From Lacinutrix algicola (lineage in GTDB: Bacteria; Bacteroidota; Bacteroidia; Flavobacteriales; Flavobacteriaceae), in contig NZ_LIQH01000038.1 in NCBI RefSeq assembly GCF_001418085.1, forward strand, positions 62,001 through 126,000: a stretch of DNA of 64,000 nt. Direction: 5' to 3'. The position numbers were made by a program, and so were the translations under genes. The notes beneath the pieces were generated by a model. It did no database searches and had not been told where the DNA came from. It worked only from the letters and a program-made list of their open reading frames with translations. Below are positions 1-9,169 of the stretch, piece after piece (position 1 is the first letter of the stretch; every line of letters starts with the position of its first letter).

Positions 1-507
1 AATAGTTTTTTCAACATCTTTACTCAATAATAACTTAAAGAGTTTAACGGTTGCTAATGCATCTCCAGAAGCACGGTGTCTGTCTGTAACCGGTATACCA
101 AGAGAACGTACTAATTTACCTAAACTGTAAGATGGTAAATCTGGAATAAGCGTTTTTGCTAGCTCTACAGTACATAACGTTTCTCGATCGAAATCGAAAC
201 CTAATCGCTTAAATTCTGTCGTTAATATTCGGTTGTCAAATTGCGCATTATGTGCCACAACTACGCAGCCTTCTGTAATTTCTACAACTCGTTTTGCGAT
301 TTCGTAAAACTTAGGTGCATTTTTTAACATGTTACTGTTAATACCAGTAAGGTTTACAACAAAAGGTTGGATTTCTCTTTCCGGATTTACTAAACTTATA
401 AATTGGTCTACAACTTCGTGACCATCAAATTTGTAAATAGCAATCTCTGTTATGCCTTCTTCGTTATACTTACCACCTGTGGTTTCTATGTCTATTATTG
501 CGTAGAT
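1..507 (-). CDS. DnaQ-type 3'-5' exonuclease (DNA polymerase III epsilon-like), 3' end cut by window edge
   Basis: The minus strand encodes the N-terminal 169 residues of a DEDDh exonuclease. The motif I stretch YAIIDIETTGG supplies the first D and E, followed by VAHNAQFDNRIL (motif II) and HRASGDALAT (motif III histidine and aspartate). The family digests DNA from the 3' end. Flavobacterial members often carry a GIY-YIG nuclease domain further on, which would lie outside the window. The start is odd. An in-frame TAA lies at 531-529, and no ATG, GTG or TTG occurs before motif I. The first in-frame ATG is about 55 residues in and would remove the catalytic motif. I place the start at the ATC codon at 507, where relatives have Met before Tyr; a one-base sequence error is the alternative. 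It lies 24 bp downstream of yggS. Confidence 0.82.
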   Translation of the reverse strand, partial: MYAIIDIETTGGKYNEEGITEIAIYKFDGHEVVDQFISLVNPEREIQPFVVNLTGINSNMLKNAPKFYEIAKRVVEITEGCVVVAHNAQFDNRILTTEFKRLGFDFDRETLCTVELAKTLIPDLPSYSLGKLVRSLGIPVTDRHRASGDALATVKLFKLLLSKDVEKTI

Positions 508-531
508 ACTGTATGTTGTTTTGTTATATTA

Positions 532-1200
532 CTAGTTGTAATTTCTGTTTCCAAAGATACTACTTCCTACACGAACCATTGTACTTCCACAATCTATTGC
601 TAGTTTGTAATCTCCACTCATTCCCATAGAAATAGTTTGTAGTCGGCAGTTTGTAGTTTCAGTCACTTTTAAATCTTCTAAAGTAGACTTTAAAAGTCTG
701 AATTCTTTTTCAATTTGAAGTGTGTTTTCTGTAAAAGTTGCCATTCCCATAACTCCAATTACTTTAATATTTTTTAATGCTGAAAAATCTTCCGATTGTA
801 ATATATCTGAAGCTTCTTTTGCAGACATTCCAAATTTAGAATCTTCTTCGGCTATTTTAATTTGAAGTAAACAGTCTATAACTCTGTCGTGTTTTAAAGC
901 TTGTTTATTTACTTCTTTCAATAATTTAAAACTTTCTACACCATGTATTAAGCTAACAAATGGAGCCATATACTTTACCTTATTGGTTTGTACGTGTCCA
1001 ATCATGTGCCATTCGATATCTTTTGGCATTTGCTCAAACTTGTCTGCCATTTCTTGGATTTTGTTTTCTCCAAAAATGCGCTGCCCAGCATTGTATGCTT
1101 CCATTAAATCACTCACAGGTTTCGTTTTAGAAACCGCAACTAATGTTACGTGTTCTGGAAGTGTTTGTTTTATATTGTTTAAGTTTTGTTGTATGCTCAT
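532..1200 (-). CDS. yggS: YggS/PROSC family pyridoxal phosphate homeostasis protein
   Basis: This is a 222-residue fold-type III PLP-binding protein, the usual length for the family. The Schiff-base lysine is K25 in VAVSKTKP. The stretch FGENKIQE is conserved, as is SMGMSGDY (about residues 191-198), which holds the PLP phosphate. The family has no known enzymatic reaction; it binds and buffers PLP in the cytoplasm and affects amino-acid and vitamin B6 balance. The ATG start at 1200 gives the normal N-terminus MSIQQNL. It lies 24 bp upstream of the exonuclease on the same strand and 56 bp downstream of the DUF1015 gene, so the three may be co-transcribed. Confidence 0.93.
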   Translation of the reverse strand: MSIQQNLNNIKQTLPEHVTLVAVSKTKPVSDLMEAYNAGQRIFGENKIQEMADKFEQMPKDIEWHMIGHVQTNKVKYMAPFVSLIHGVESFKLLKEVNKQALKHDRVIDCLLQIKIAEEDSKFGMSAKEASDILQSEDFSALKNIKVIGVMGMATFTENTLQIEKEFRLLKSTLEDLKVTETTNCRLQTISMGMSGDYKLAIDCGSTMVRVGSSIFGNRNYN

Positions 1201-1256
1201 TTTATTATCTAATGCTTTGTAGTTTCTAGATTACTAATTAAAAGTGAAAACATTTT

Positions 1257-2495
1257 TTAAAACTCATAAATAGTAACACCACTTCTTAATTTTGGCTCAA
1301 TATAAGTGCTTTTTGGTGGCATTTTAAGTCCATCGTCAGCAATGCTTTTCATTTGTTTTATAGTAGCAGGAATCATACCAAAACCGACTTTAAACTCTCC
1401 ACTATCTATTTTACTTTTAAGGTTTACAACATCTTTTTTTCCACTTAAATAATCGATGCGTTTATCGTGTCGTAAATCTTCTATTTCTAAAATTGGTTTT
1501 AAAATGGTTTGATAGAGTAGCTGTGCATCGAGTTCATCTAAAGAGGTTTCAAATTTATAACTTGTCTTGCGTAAGTATAGCGAATAAAACTCGCCATCTA
1601 AATACATACTAAAATGATGAGGTTTCGATGGTTTGTATGGCATAATACCACGGTTTTCTATACGGTACGTCGTGTCTAATTTAATTAAAAACTCTTCTTT
1701 TGTTAAACCATTTAAGTCTTTTACAAGCCTATTGAATTCATGAATTTGTAACTCGGATTCTGGAATTAAGAAACTCATAAAATAATTATAAGTCTCATTT
1801 CCATTATGGCTTTTGTTTTCGGCTTTTAAATTTTTACAAAGTAAATTTGATGAAGACGAACGATGATGACCATCTGCAATATAAAGCGTGTTCATGCTTG
1901 CAAAAGCATCAGTAATTATTTTAATATGGGCTTCGTTATCTATTTGCCATAGGTAATGTGTATCTCTATAAGTGGTTGTGAATTCGAATTCTGCACGCTC
2001 TTTTTGTATTTCGGTAATAACATTTGAAATAGCGTTATTATCAGGATAGGTGAGGAGTACAGGTTCGGCATTAAAGCCAACCGTTTTTAAGTAATCTTTA
2101 AAAACAATTTCACGACTAGCTATAGTGTCTTCGTGTTTTTTTATAACATCGTTTTGGTAGTCTTCTACACTTGCAGCTGCAACAATGCCATTAAAGGTTT
2201 GCTGGTCTCGATCTACTATTTTATAAATGTAAAATGAAGGTTTTTTGTCTTGTTTAAAAACACCATCTTCTTTAAATTCTAAATAGCGGTTTTTTACTAG
2301 CTGATAACGCGCTTCTCCAGAAATTTCCTTAGCATATTTGTAACCAGGATTAACAATGTGTAGAAACGAAAACGGGTTATAGTTTAAACGGCCTTCGCGT
2401 TCTGGTTGCGTATAACTTTGGTACGAGCGAGATGCTACAAGGCTTACTTTATCTCGTGTTGGTTTTACTGCGCGAAAAGGTTTTATGTTTGCCAT
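1257..2495 (-). CDS. DUF1015 family protein
   Basis: A 412-residue protein that spans the full length of the DUF1015 family. The hallmark is YIADGHHRSSSS (about residues 205-216), a histidine-rich motif typical of the family. The N-terminus has the usual IKPFRAVKPTRDKV. No signal peptide or membrane segment is visible, so it is cytoplasmic. Its biochemical function is not established; in some lineages family members sit beside serine biosynthesis genes, but no serA or serC is seen here. It is followed on the same strand by yggS. Family assignment is firm; function is unknown. Confidence 0.85.
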   Translation of the reverse strand: MANIKPFRAVKPTRDKVSLVASRSYQSYTQPEREGRLNYNPFSFLHIVNPGYKYAKEISGEARYQLVKNRYLEFKEDGVFKQDKKPSFYIYKIVDRDQQTFNGIVAAASVEDYQNDVIKKHEDTIASREIVFKDYLKTVGFNAEPVLLTYPDNNAISNVITEIQKERAEFEFTTTYRDTHYLWQIDNEAHIKIITDAFASMNTLYIADGHHRSSSSNLLCKNLKAENKSHNGNETYNYFMSFLIPESELQIHEFNRLVKDLNGLTKEEFLIKLDTTYRIENRGIMPYKPSKPHHFSMYLDGEFYSLYLRKTSYKFETSLDELDAQLLYQTILKPILEIEDLRHDKRIDYLSGKKDVVNLKSKIDSGEFKVGFGMIPATIKQMKSIADDGLKMPPKSTYIEPKLRSGVTIYEF

Positions 2496-2618
2496 AATTT
2501 ACTTCCTGTAAATTCAGGAACCTATTTAATTAATTTTGTTATCGACATTATAATATGTAATTACGAATTTTTTCAATAAAAAAAACGTGGGAATCTATTT
2601 AATTGGATTTCAATTTAA

Positions 2619-2652
2619 GAGATTGCCACGTCCTTCGTCCTCGCAATGACAG
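2619..2652. repeat. Short interspersed palindromic (REP-like) element
   Basis: On the minus strand the element reads CTGTCATTGCGAGGACGAAG and continues to GGCAATCTC. The ends GTCATTGC and GCAATC are complementary, so it can fold as a hairpin. I recognise CATTGCGAGG...GCAATCTC as a common interspersed intergenic repeat in Bacteroidota genomes. It lies between the hbd gene and the DUF1015 gene. The rest of that 184-bp gap is AT-rich with nothing else recognisable. Only one copy is in this window, so calling it a repeat rests on recognition. Confidence 0.6.
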
Positions 2653-2679
2653 CCTATTTAGCAATCAAAAAAAGTAGAT

Positions 2680-3570
2680 TTACTTTAAAAATTGCTTAGC
2701 AACTTTCTCAGCTTTTCTACTTTCAGAATAATCATAAAAACCTTCACCAGATTTAACGCCTAGTTTTCCTGCACGAACCATATTTACTAATAGTGGACAC
2801 GGTGCATATTTAGGATTTTTAAAACCATCGTACATAACGTTTAATATAGATAAACAAACGTCTAGACCTATAAAATCGGCTAATTGTAATGGTCCCATTG
2901 GATGTGCCATACCTAATTTCATAACAGTATCAATCTCTTCAACTCCAGCAACACCATTGTAAAGTGTTTCTATAGATTCGTTAAGCATTGGCATTAATAT
3001 TCTATTGGCAACAAATCCAGGATAATCGTTTACTTCTGTTGGTGTTTTACCTAGTGTTCTAGATAATTCCATTATAGTATTTGTTACTTCGTCGCTAGTG
3101 TTATAACCACGAATAATCTCTACCAATTTCATAATTGGCACTGGATTCATAAAGTGCATCCCAATTACCATTTCTGGTCGAGAAGTTACTGCTCCAATTT
3201 GAGTTATTGATATAGACGATGTGTTTGTTGCTAGAATAGTATCTTCTGGGCAAGCCTCGTCTAATTGCTTAAAAATCTTTAATTTTAAATCAATGTTTTC
3301 GGTTGCAGCCTCTACAACTAAGCTTGCAAATTCTACACCTTCTTTTACGCTAGTATATGTTGTTATATTTGATAAAGTATCAATTTTATTAGCTTCTGTA
3401 ATTCTTTCTTTAGCGACCATTCTATCTAAATTCTTAGTAATGGTTGCTATTCCTCTTTTTAGTGATTCTTCACTAATATCTATTAATTGTACTTTAAAAC
3501 CTGATTGTGCAAAAGTATGAGCGATACCATTTCCCATAGTTCCTGCTCCAATTACTGCTACGTTTTTCAT
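2680..3570 (-). CDS. 3-hydroxybutyryl-CoA dehydrogenase
   Basis: A 296-residue 3-hydroxyacyl-CoA dehydrogenase that oxidises or forms (S)-3-hydroxyacyl-CoA with NAD(P). The Rossmann motif is GAGTMG (8-13). Catalytic residues are visible: S118 in NTSSIS, H139 in IGMHFMNP, E151 in KLVEII and N189 in GFVANR. The C-terminal dimerisation domain carries MGPLQLADFIGLD. It is a stand-alone enzyme of short-chain fatty-acid or PHB-type metabolism; no thiolase or crotonase is adjacent. Its gene follows the Gfo/Idh/MocA gene on the same strand after about 100 bp. Confidence 0.93.
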   Translation of the reverse strand: MKNVAVIGAGTMGNGIAHTFAQSGFKVQLIDISEESLKRGIATITKNLDRMVAKERITEANKIDTLSNITTYTSVKEGVEFASLVVEAATENIDLKLKIFKQLDEACPEDTILATNTSSISITQIGAVTSRPEMVIGMHFMNPVPIMKLVEIIRGYNTSDEVTNTIMELSRTLGKTPTEVNDYPGFVANRILMPMLNESIETLYNGVAGVEEIDTVMKLGMAHPMGPLQLADFIGLDVCLSILNVMYDGFKNPKYAPCPLLVNMVRAGKLGVKSGEGFYDYSESRKAEKVAKQFLK

Positions 3571-3674
3571 AAAAAAATATTGTTTTTTGTTTCCGCTAAG
3601 ACGGAAATCTTATTTGTTTATTTATAATATTTATTAAACTCCTCTTTAGTTAAAAAAGAGAGCTCGAAACGAAC

Positions 3675-4634
3675 TTAAAATTGATCGATAATCATAGTTG
3701 CAACACGTAAAGCTTCAGTTCCATCGTGTAATGTAACTATTGGTTTTGTGTTAGTGTTTATAGCATCAGCAAAGCTTTCTAGTTCGTCTAAAATGGCGTT
3801 ATTACTAGGAACGTCTGGATTATCGAAATAAATTTGCTTTTTGATCCCTTCAGCATTTTGAAGAATCATATCGAAATCCCCAGGAGTTTCTGGAGCGTCT
3901 TTCATTTTTACAACTTCACATTTTTTCTCTAAGAAATCTACTGAAATGTAGGCGTCTTTTTGAAAGAAACGTGTTTTACGCATATTCTTTAAAGAAATTC
4001 TACTTGCTGTTAAATTGGCAACACAACCGTTTACAAATTCTATACGTGCATTTGCAATATCTGGTGTATCACTAATTACCGAAACACCACTTGCAGAAAC
4101 ACTTTTAACTTTAGATTGTACAACGCTTAGGATAACATCTATATCATGAATCATTAAATCTAAAACTACAGGAACATCTGTTCCTCTTGGGTTAAATTCT
4201 GCCAATCGATGCGCTTCTATAAACATTGGGCTGTCTAGTTGGTGTTTTATAGCTATAAAAGCAGGATTAAAACGCTCAACGTGCCCAACTTGTCCTTTAA
4301 CACCATGTTCGGCAACTAAAGTTCTTAAAGTTTCGGCTTCTTCAACAGTATTTGTAATAGGCTTTTCTATAAAAATATGTTTGCCTTTAGCAATGGCTTG
4401 TCTAGCACAATCGTAATGCGAAAGTGTTGGCGTTACAATATCTACCATGTCTACGGCATCTATTAAAGCTTCTATAGAATTAAAGTATTTATAACCAAAT
4501 TCTGCTTCTACCTTTTTACCGTTCTCTTCACTAGAATCGTAAAAACCAACAAGGTTATATTTATTAGATTGATTAAGTAATCTTAAATGAATTTTCCCTA
4601 GGTGTCCAGCACCTAAAACTCCAGCGTTTAGCAT
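3675..4634 (-). CDS. Gfo/Idh/MocA family NAD(P)-dependent oxidoreductase
   Basis: A 319-residue protein with an N-terminal Rossmann fold (GAGHLG, 8-13), the family signature EKP at 90-92, and the DxxxH pair D159/H163 in the C-terminal substrate domain. Family members oxidise sugars, inositols or related alcohols with NAD(P), or form biliverdin and similar reductases. The substrate cannot be read from this sequence, and no sugar-pathway genes adjoin it. It is transcribed away from pcm, with a 157-bp shared upstream region. Confidence 0.88.
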   Translation of the reverse strand: MLNAGVLGAGHLGKIHLRLLNQSNKYNLVGFYDSSEENGKKVEAEFGYKYFNSIEALIDAVDMVDIVTPTLSHYDCARQAIAKGKHIFIEKPITNTVEEAETLRTLVAEHGVKGQVGHVERFNPAFIAIKHQLDSPMFIEAHRLAEFNPRGTDVPVVLDLMIHDIDVILSVVQSKVKSVSASGVSVISDTPDIANARIEFVNGCVANLTASRISLKNMRKTRFFQKDAYISVDFLEKKCEVVKMKDAPETPGDFDMILQNAEGIKKQIYFDNPDVPSNNAILDELESFADAINTNTKPIVTLHDGTEALRVATMIIDQF

Positions 4635-4791
4635 TCTGTTTACGTTTTTTTCAAAAATAAGATATTTACCTACGAATTTGGCAAATTTGGTTATATTTTT
4701 AATGGGTATTAATAATATAATTAAAATCCACTATTTACTTTTAAAACGAAAATTGTTTCATTAATTTTATCGTTCTAAACTTTCCATCATT

Positions 4792-5433
4792 TTGCAAGAT
4801 ACTTTTAAACATAAGGGCCTAAGGCAACAATTAGTTAATATATTAGTAAACAAAGGTATTACAGATAAAGCAGTACTTAATGCTATTGGAAAAATACCAA
4901 GGCATTTGTTTATGGATTCTAGTTTTTTAGACCATGCTTATCAAGATAAAGCGTTTCCTATTGCTGCAGACCAAACAATATCGCAACCTTATACCGTAGC
5001 TTTCCAAACTGAATTAATGGAAATTACAAGAGGAGATAAAGTGCTTGAAATTGGTACAGGAAGTGGTTACCAAACTGCTGTTTTGTGCGATTTAGGTGCT
5101 AAAGTTTATAGTATTGAAAGACAGCAAGAGTTGTTTAAAAAAACAAGTAAGTTTTTGCCAAAACTAGGATTTAGAGCTAAGAAATTTATTTTTGGCGATG
5201 GTTATAAAGGTCTAGTAGAAGAAGCACCTTTTAAAAGTATTATTGTTACAGCAGGAGCACCTTTTGTGCCTAAACCATTACTTGCCCAACTTGAAATTGG
5301 TGGTCGCTTGGTTATACCTGTGGGAGAAAATGTGCAAACCATGACGCTTTTTGTTAGAAAAGGTCTTAAAGAATTTGATAAAACGGAGTTTGGTGAGTTT
5401 CGTTTTGTACCGCTTCTAGAGGATAAGAATTAG
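4792..5433 (+). CDS. pcm: Protein-L-isoaspartate(D-aspartate) O-methyltransferase
   Basis: A 213-residue SAM-dependent methyltransferase that repairs isoaspartyl residues in aged proteins. The active-site stretch QTISQPYTVA is at 61-70 and the SAM loop VLEIGTGSGYQTA spans about 84-96. The C-terminal GGRLVIPVG is also typical. The start is TTG at 4792; no ATG exists near it, and MQDTFKHKGLRQQLV matches the N-terminus expected for the family. It appears monocistronic, converging on the hydrolase gene at 5508. Confidence 0.92.
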   Translation: MQDTFKHKGLRQQLVNILVNKGITDKAVLNAIGKIPRHLFMDSSFLDHAYQDKAFPIAADQTISQPYTVAFQTELMEITRGDKVLEIGTGSGYQTAVLCDLGAKVYSIERQQELFKKTSKFLPKLGFRAKKFIFGDGYKGLVEEAPFKSIIVTAGAPFVPKPLLAQLEIGGRLVIPVGENVQTMTLFVRKGLKEFDKTEFGEFRFVPLLEDKN

Positions 5434-5507
5434 TAGTTGGGTAAAGCTTTGGTCTAATCTAATTTTATTACTCTATTTTTATTTTGGATGATTCGTTTAA
5501 CGTGTTT

Positions 5508-6542
5508 TTATAATTTTTCTTTGAACCAATTAATTAATAACTTATTTAATTCATCTTTTTTATTAGAAAATTTGTGGTCAGTTTTTACTTTTTCAAGCTT
5601 AAAATCATAATCTATTTTAGTTAATTTATTAGCTATTATATTTGCTTGATTAGGGTTTACTTGCTGATCTTCGGTTCCGCAAAGAATAAGTAAACTAGCA
5701 TTTTTGTCTAATTCGTTTGGCCAATAAGAAACAGAGCGTTTTTTTAATTCATCACTTTTGTTTTCTTTATATTTTGGAATTAGTTTAGCATATACTAAAT
5801 TTTCCATTTCAGGTCTATCAATAATTAATTTTTCTAAATCGGAAGGTCCATTTCCAATTACTGCGGTTTTAATTAGATTACTATGCTTAAGAGATAGATA
5901 AGTCATCATACCGCCTCTTGACCATCCAAACATTCCAATACGGCTTGAGTCTGCTTTTTTAATAGTTTTAATCGTTTCTGTTAGATTTAGAACATCGTTA
6001 ATGTCATTACCTCCAAATTCATCATTTTCTCTATAACAGCTGGCTACAACTAAATAATCTTGGCTCGCTAATTTAGAAGCCGATTGTATTAAAGAATGAA
6101 GCGTTTTTGCTTTAGCCATTTTTCCGACTTCTTTATTTCCTCCTCTATTAAAAATAATAACAGGAAATTTACCTTCTTTTTTGGGTTCAGCAATTATTCC
6201 GTTCACTAATAAAGAATCACTCTTATAAATAATAACATAAAAATTAATGTTATCTAAATATTTATAGTTTTTTGTTAAATAATTATTTTCAGAGATGCTA
6301 TTCCAAATCGGAGGTATTTCTGAGAGGTTTATTATTTTTTTAGATATAATTGCTCCATTTTTCAGATTGTATGAATTCTTATAATCGTCAGCGCTAATTT
6401 TATAATCTAGAATCGTATTTGTTAATGATTCAGAATTTTGATAAGATTTATAATACTTTGTTCCAAGTTTTAAACCCAAAAAAAGAAATCCAATTAGTAT
6501 TAAAATTCCGATTGATATTGTAATTCGTTTTATTAATTTCAT
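5508..6542 (-). CDS. Membrane-anchored alpha/beta hydrolase (prolyl-oligopeptidase-like S9 fold)
   Basis: A 344-residue protein with an uncleaved N-terminal anchor (about residues 5-27) and an exported catalytic domain. The triad can be read as S208 in GWSRGG, D292 in GTEDQQVNP and H323 in TDHKF. An NRGG element around 132-135 looks like the oxyanion-hole region. The GWSRGG context is typical of S9-type peptidases and acyl-aminoacyl hydrolases, but an esterase is equally possible. It lies 132 bp downstream of the AraC-family regulator on the same strand and could be its target. Confidence 0.75.
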   Translation of the reverse strand: MKLIKRITISIGILILIGFLFLGLKLGTKYYKSYQNSESLTNTILDYKISADDYKNSYNLKNGAIISKKIINLSEIPPIWNSISENNYLTKNYKYLDNINFYVIIYKSDSLLVNGIIAEPKKEGKFPVIIFNRGGNKEVGKMAKAKTLHSLIQSASKLASQDYLVVASCYRENDEFGGNDINDVLNLTETIKTIKKADSSRIGMFGWSRGGMMTYLSLKHSNLIKTAVIGNGPSDLEKLIIDRPEMENLVYAKLIPKYKENKSDELKKRSVSYWPNELDKNASLLILCGTEDQQVNPNQANIIANKLTKIDYDFKLEKVKTDHKFSNKKDELNKLLINWFKEKL

Positions 6543-6674
6543 AATAGTTCGTTTATAAATAGATGACGAATTATCTGGTTTTTTGTTACAGTTTGGAAAT
6601 TAAGCTTAATGTTTAGTTGATATGTTAAACAAATTTTAACTATTTTTTTTAAGTCAAATTCGAACATAGCTTTT

Positions 6675-7481
6675 TTAAGACTCTGTATAAATCTCATTGG
6701 ATTTTCTGTATTCTGAAGGGCGTTTACCCATAACTTTACTAAAGGTGTTGCTAAATGTAGGTAAGCTACTATAACCAACCATATTTGCTATTTGAGAAAT
6801 GTTGTAATCGGAATTCATTAAATATTCTAACGATTTAAATATTCTTAACTGTGTGTAATATTTAATAAAAGACATGTTTAAATCTTTCTTAAAAAGGCGG
6901 TATAACGATTTATCTGTCATACTAAAATTGGAAGCCAATTTAGGTAATAGGTGTTCTTGATCTATTTTATCAGAAAGGTATTTTGTAATACTTATTAGTC
7001 TACTATCTGTTGGATGTGGTAGCTCTAAATGTAACGATTGCGATGCATTTTGTTCTAAAAGTGTTTTAAAAGCATAAACAATTGGGTATTTGTTTTTGTG
7101 AGCTTTGGTAATATCTCCATTCCAATTTTTTGTAAATAATAATAGTTCCATTAATAGATTATTAATGTGATATACACCTTCTTTTTTATAAAATTCTGTA
7201 GTATCAGCTTGTATGGGAAAATACAAGTTTCGCATAATAACTTTTGGAGAACTAGGGTAGATAGCGTGTTTTACACTTGCAGGAATCCAAATATAATGCC
7301 TTGCTGGTAAATAATACATTCTAGTATTGGTTTTAACATGGACTATGCCACCTTCGGTATATAGAAATTGTCCTTTGTCATGATTGTGATGTTCAATAAA
7401 TAAATCGTTCATAGCAGTATGATAGCAAAATATGCTCTCTGGATTTTTGTCTACCTCTGTTAAGTAATATTTATTGTTCAT
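6675..7481 (-). CDS. AraC family transcriptional regulator
   Basis: A 268-residue regulator. The N-terminal half has a cupin-like sensing domain (HHNHDKGQFLYTEGG, metal- or ligand-pocket histidines). The C-terminal half has two helix-turn-helix motifs, ending with ISQIANMVGYSSLPTFSNTF and GKRPSEYRKS, the AraC signature. It is divergent from the CoA-transferase gene at 7661, with a 179-bp shared control region, and lies upstream of the hydrolase at 5508. Either could be its target; the inducer is unknown. Confidence 0.9.
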   Translation of the reverse strand: MNNKYYLTEVDKNPESIFCYHTAMNDLFIEHHNHDKGQFLYTEGGIVHVKTNTRMYYLPARHYIWIPASVKHAIYPSSPKVIMRNLYFPIQADTTEFYKKEGVYHINNLLMELLLFTKNWNGDITKAHKNKYPIVYAFKTLLEQNASQSLHLELPHPTDSRLISITKYLSDKIDQEHLLPKLASNFSMTDKSLYRLFKKDLNMSFIKYYTQLRIFKSLEYLMNSDYNISQIANMVGYSSLPTFSNTFSKVMGKRPSEYRKSNEIYTES

Positions 7482-7660
7482 AATAAATGGAGTAATTATA
7501 TTTAATGCACTAAATTAATAAAACATTGTCTTTTTTTAATAAAAAGACACTAAATATCTTACATAAATTGCCGAAGTATTTTTATTAAAAACACAGTATG
7601 TAGTCCAATTTTAATTAAATACTAAATTTTTTAACCCAAAAATTATAAAATACTCAGATT

Positions 7661-9169
7661 ATGCAAAGAATAAATTATACACCTTATATAGATAAAATAC
7701 AGTCAGCAGAAAAAGCAGCTTTATTAATTAATAATAATGATATTTTAGGTGTTAGTGGTTTTACAAAGGCAGGCGACAGTAAAGCTGTTTTGCCTATGAT
7801 TGCAGAAAGAGCACTTTATGAGGAGTTAAAAGTAACGGTATTAAGCGGCGCATCTTTAGGATATGATACTGATGCTAATTTAGCAAAAAATGGCGCTTTG
7901 CATAAACGCTTGCCATTTCAAGCAGATGCGACTTTAAGAAAAAGTATTAATAGTCATGATGTGCTTTATGTCGATCAGCATTTAGGGCAAACTGCCGATA
8001 TGCTTCAAAAAATAGATATGTTTAAAATTGATGTTGCTATTATTGAAGCTGTTTCAATTACTGCTGATGGTTTTATTGTACCAACAACATCTGTGGGTAA
8101 TTCGCCTATATTTTTAGAAAAAGCAGATAAAATTATTATTGAAATTAACACCAGTTTTCCTGAAACCTTTTTAGGATTACACGATATTAAAGTATTAAAA
8201 AAGCAACCAAATAGAGATATTATTCCTGTTGTAAGTTCGGATACTAGAATTGGCGATCCGTTTATTAAAATAGATCCTAACAAAGTGGTTGCGATTGTTT
8301 ATACCGAAATGCCAGATTCGCCGGCTGTTATTTCCGATCCAGATGAAAAAACAAAAGCTATTTCCAATCATATTCTTGAGTTTTTAGGGAAAGAAGTAGA
8401 TGCGGGCAGACTAACAGAGTCCCTTTTACCATTACAAGCAGGTATAGGAAAAACGGCTAATGCTATTTTAGCAGGTTTTACTACTAGTCGATTTAAAAAT
8501 TTAACAATGTATTCTGAAGTGCTTCAAGATAGTACTTTTGATCTTTTCGATTCTGGAAAATTAGTATTCGCTTCGGCATCATCTATAACAGTTACACAAA
8601 AATGCTCGGATAAAATATTTAAAGATTTCGAGAAATATAAAAGCAAACTGGTATTAAGACCACAGAATATTAGTAATGCTGCTGAGGTAATAAGCCGTTT
8701 AGGAATTATTGGAATAAATACCGCAATTGAGTTTGATATATACGGAAACGTGAACTCGACTCACATTGCAGGAACAAAAATGATGAATGGTATTGGTGGT
8801 TCTGGTGACTTTGCTAGAAATGGTTATCTAAGTATTTTTGCTTGTCCTTCTATGTCTAAAGGAGGTAGTATTTCGCATATTGTACCAATGGTTTCTCATA
8901 CCGACCATACAGAGCATGATGTAGATGTTTTGGTTACCGAGCAAGGTTTAGCAGATGTTAGAGGTTTAGCACCTGTAGAACGAGCAAGGCTTATTATTAA
9001 TAATTGTGTACATCCAGAATATAGAGCACAATTATTAAGTTATTTTGATAAGGCTTTTAGTTTAGGCGGACAAACACCACATATTCTTAAAGATGCTTTT
9101 AGTTGGCATACGCAGCTTAAAACTCAGGGTACAATGCAAATGAATAGCTATGCTAATTGTGATGTTTAA
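7661..9169 (+). CDS. Acetyl-CoA hydrolase/transferase, succinyl-CoA:acetate CoA-transferase type
   Basis: A 502-residue class I CoA-transferase close in form to the Cat1/AarC succinate CoA-transferases. The likely catalytic glutamate is E286 in YSEVLQDS, which would form the glutamyl-CoA thioester. The glycine-rich NGIGGSGDFARNGYLSIF and the motif GLADVRGLAP are typical of the subgroup. It probably moves CoA between succinyl-CoA and acetate, linking the TCA cycle to acetate use. No signal peptide. Its 5' end faces the AraC regulator. Its stop codon overlaps the convergent small gene at 9166 by 4 bp. Confidence 0.88.
   Translation: MQRINYTPYIDKIQSAEKAALLINNNDILGVSGFTKAGDSKAVLPMIAERALYEELKVTVLSGASLGYDTDANLAKNGALHKRLPFQADATLRKSINSHDVLYVDQHLGQTADMLQKIDMFKIDVAIIEAVSITADGFIVPTTSVGNSPIFLEKADKIIIEINTSFPETFLGLHDIKVLKKQPNRDIIPVVSSDTRIGDPFIKIDPNKVVAIVYTEMPDSPAVISDPDEKTKAISNHILEFLGKEVDAGRLTESLLPLQAGIGKTANAILAGFTTSRFKNLTMYSEVLQDSTFDLFDSGKLVFASASSITVTQKCSDKIFKDFEKYKSKLVLRPQNISNAAEVISRLGIIGINTAIEFDIYGNVNSTHIAGTKMMNGIGGSGDFARNGYLSIFACPSMSKGGSISHIVPMVSHTDHTEHDVDVLVTEQGLADVRGLAPVERARLIINNCVHPEYRAQLLSYFDKAFSLGGQTPHILKDAFSWHTQLKTQGTMQMNSYANCDV

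Noticed and set aside
6539-6778. 79-codon frame overlapping the 3' end of the AraC gene
   Set aside because: It overlaps the conserved C-terminal HTH of the regulator in another frame and has no recognisable content.
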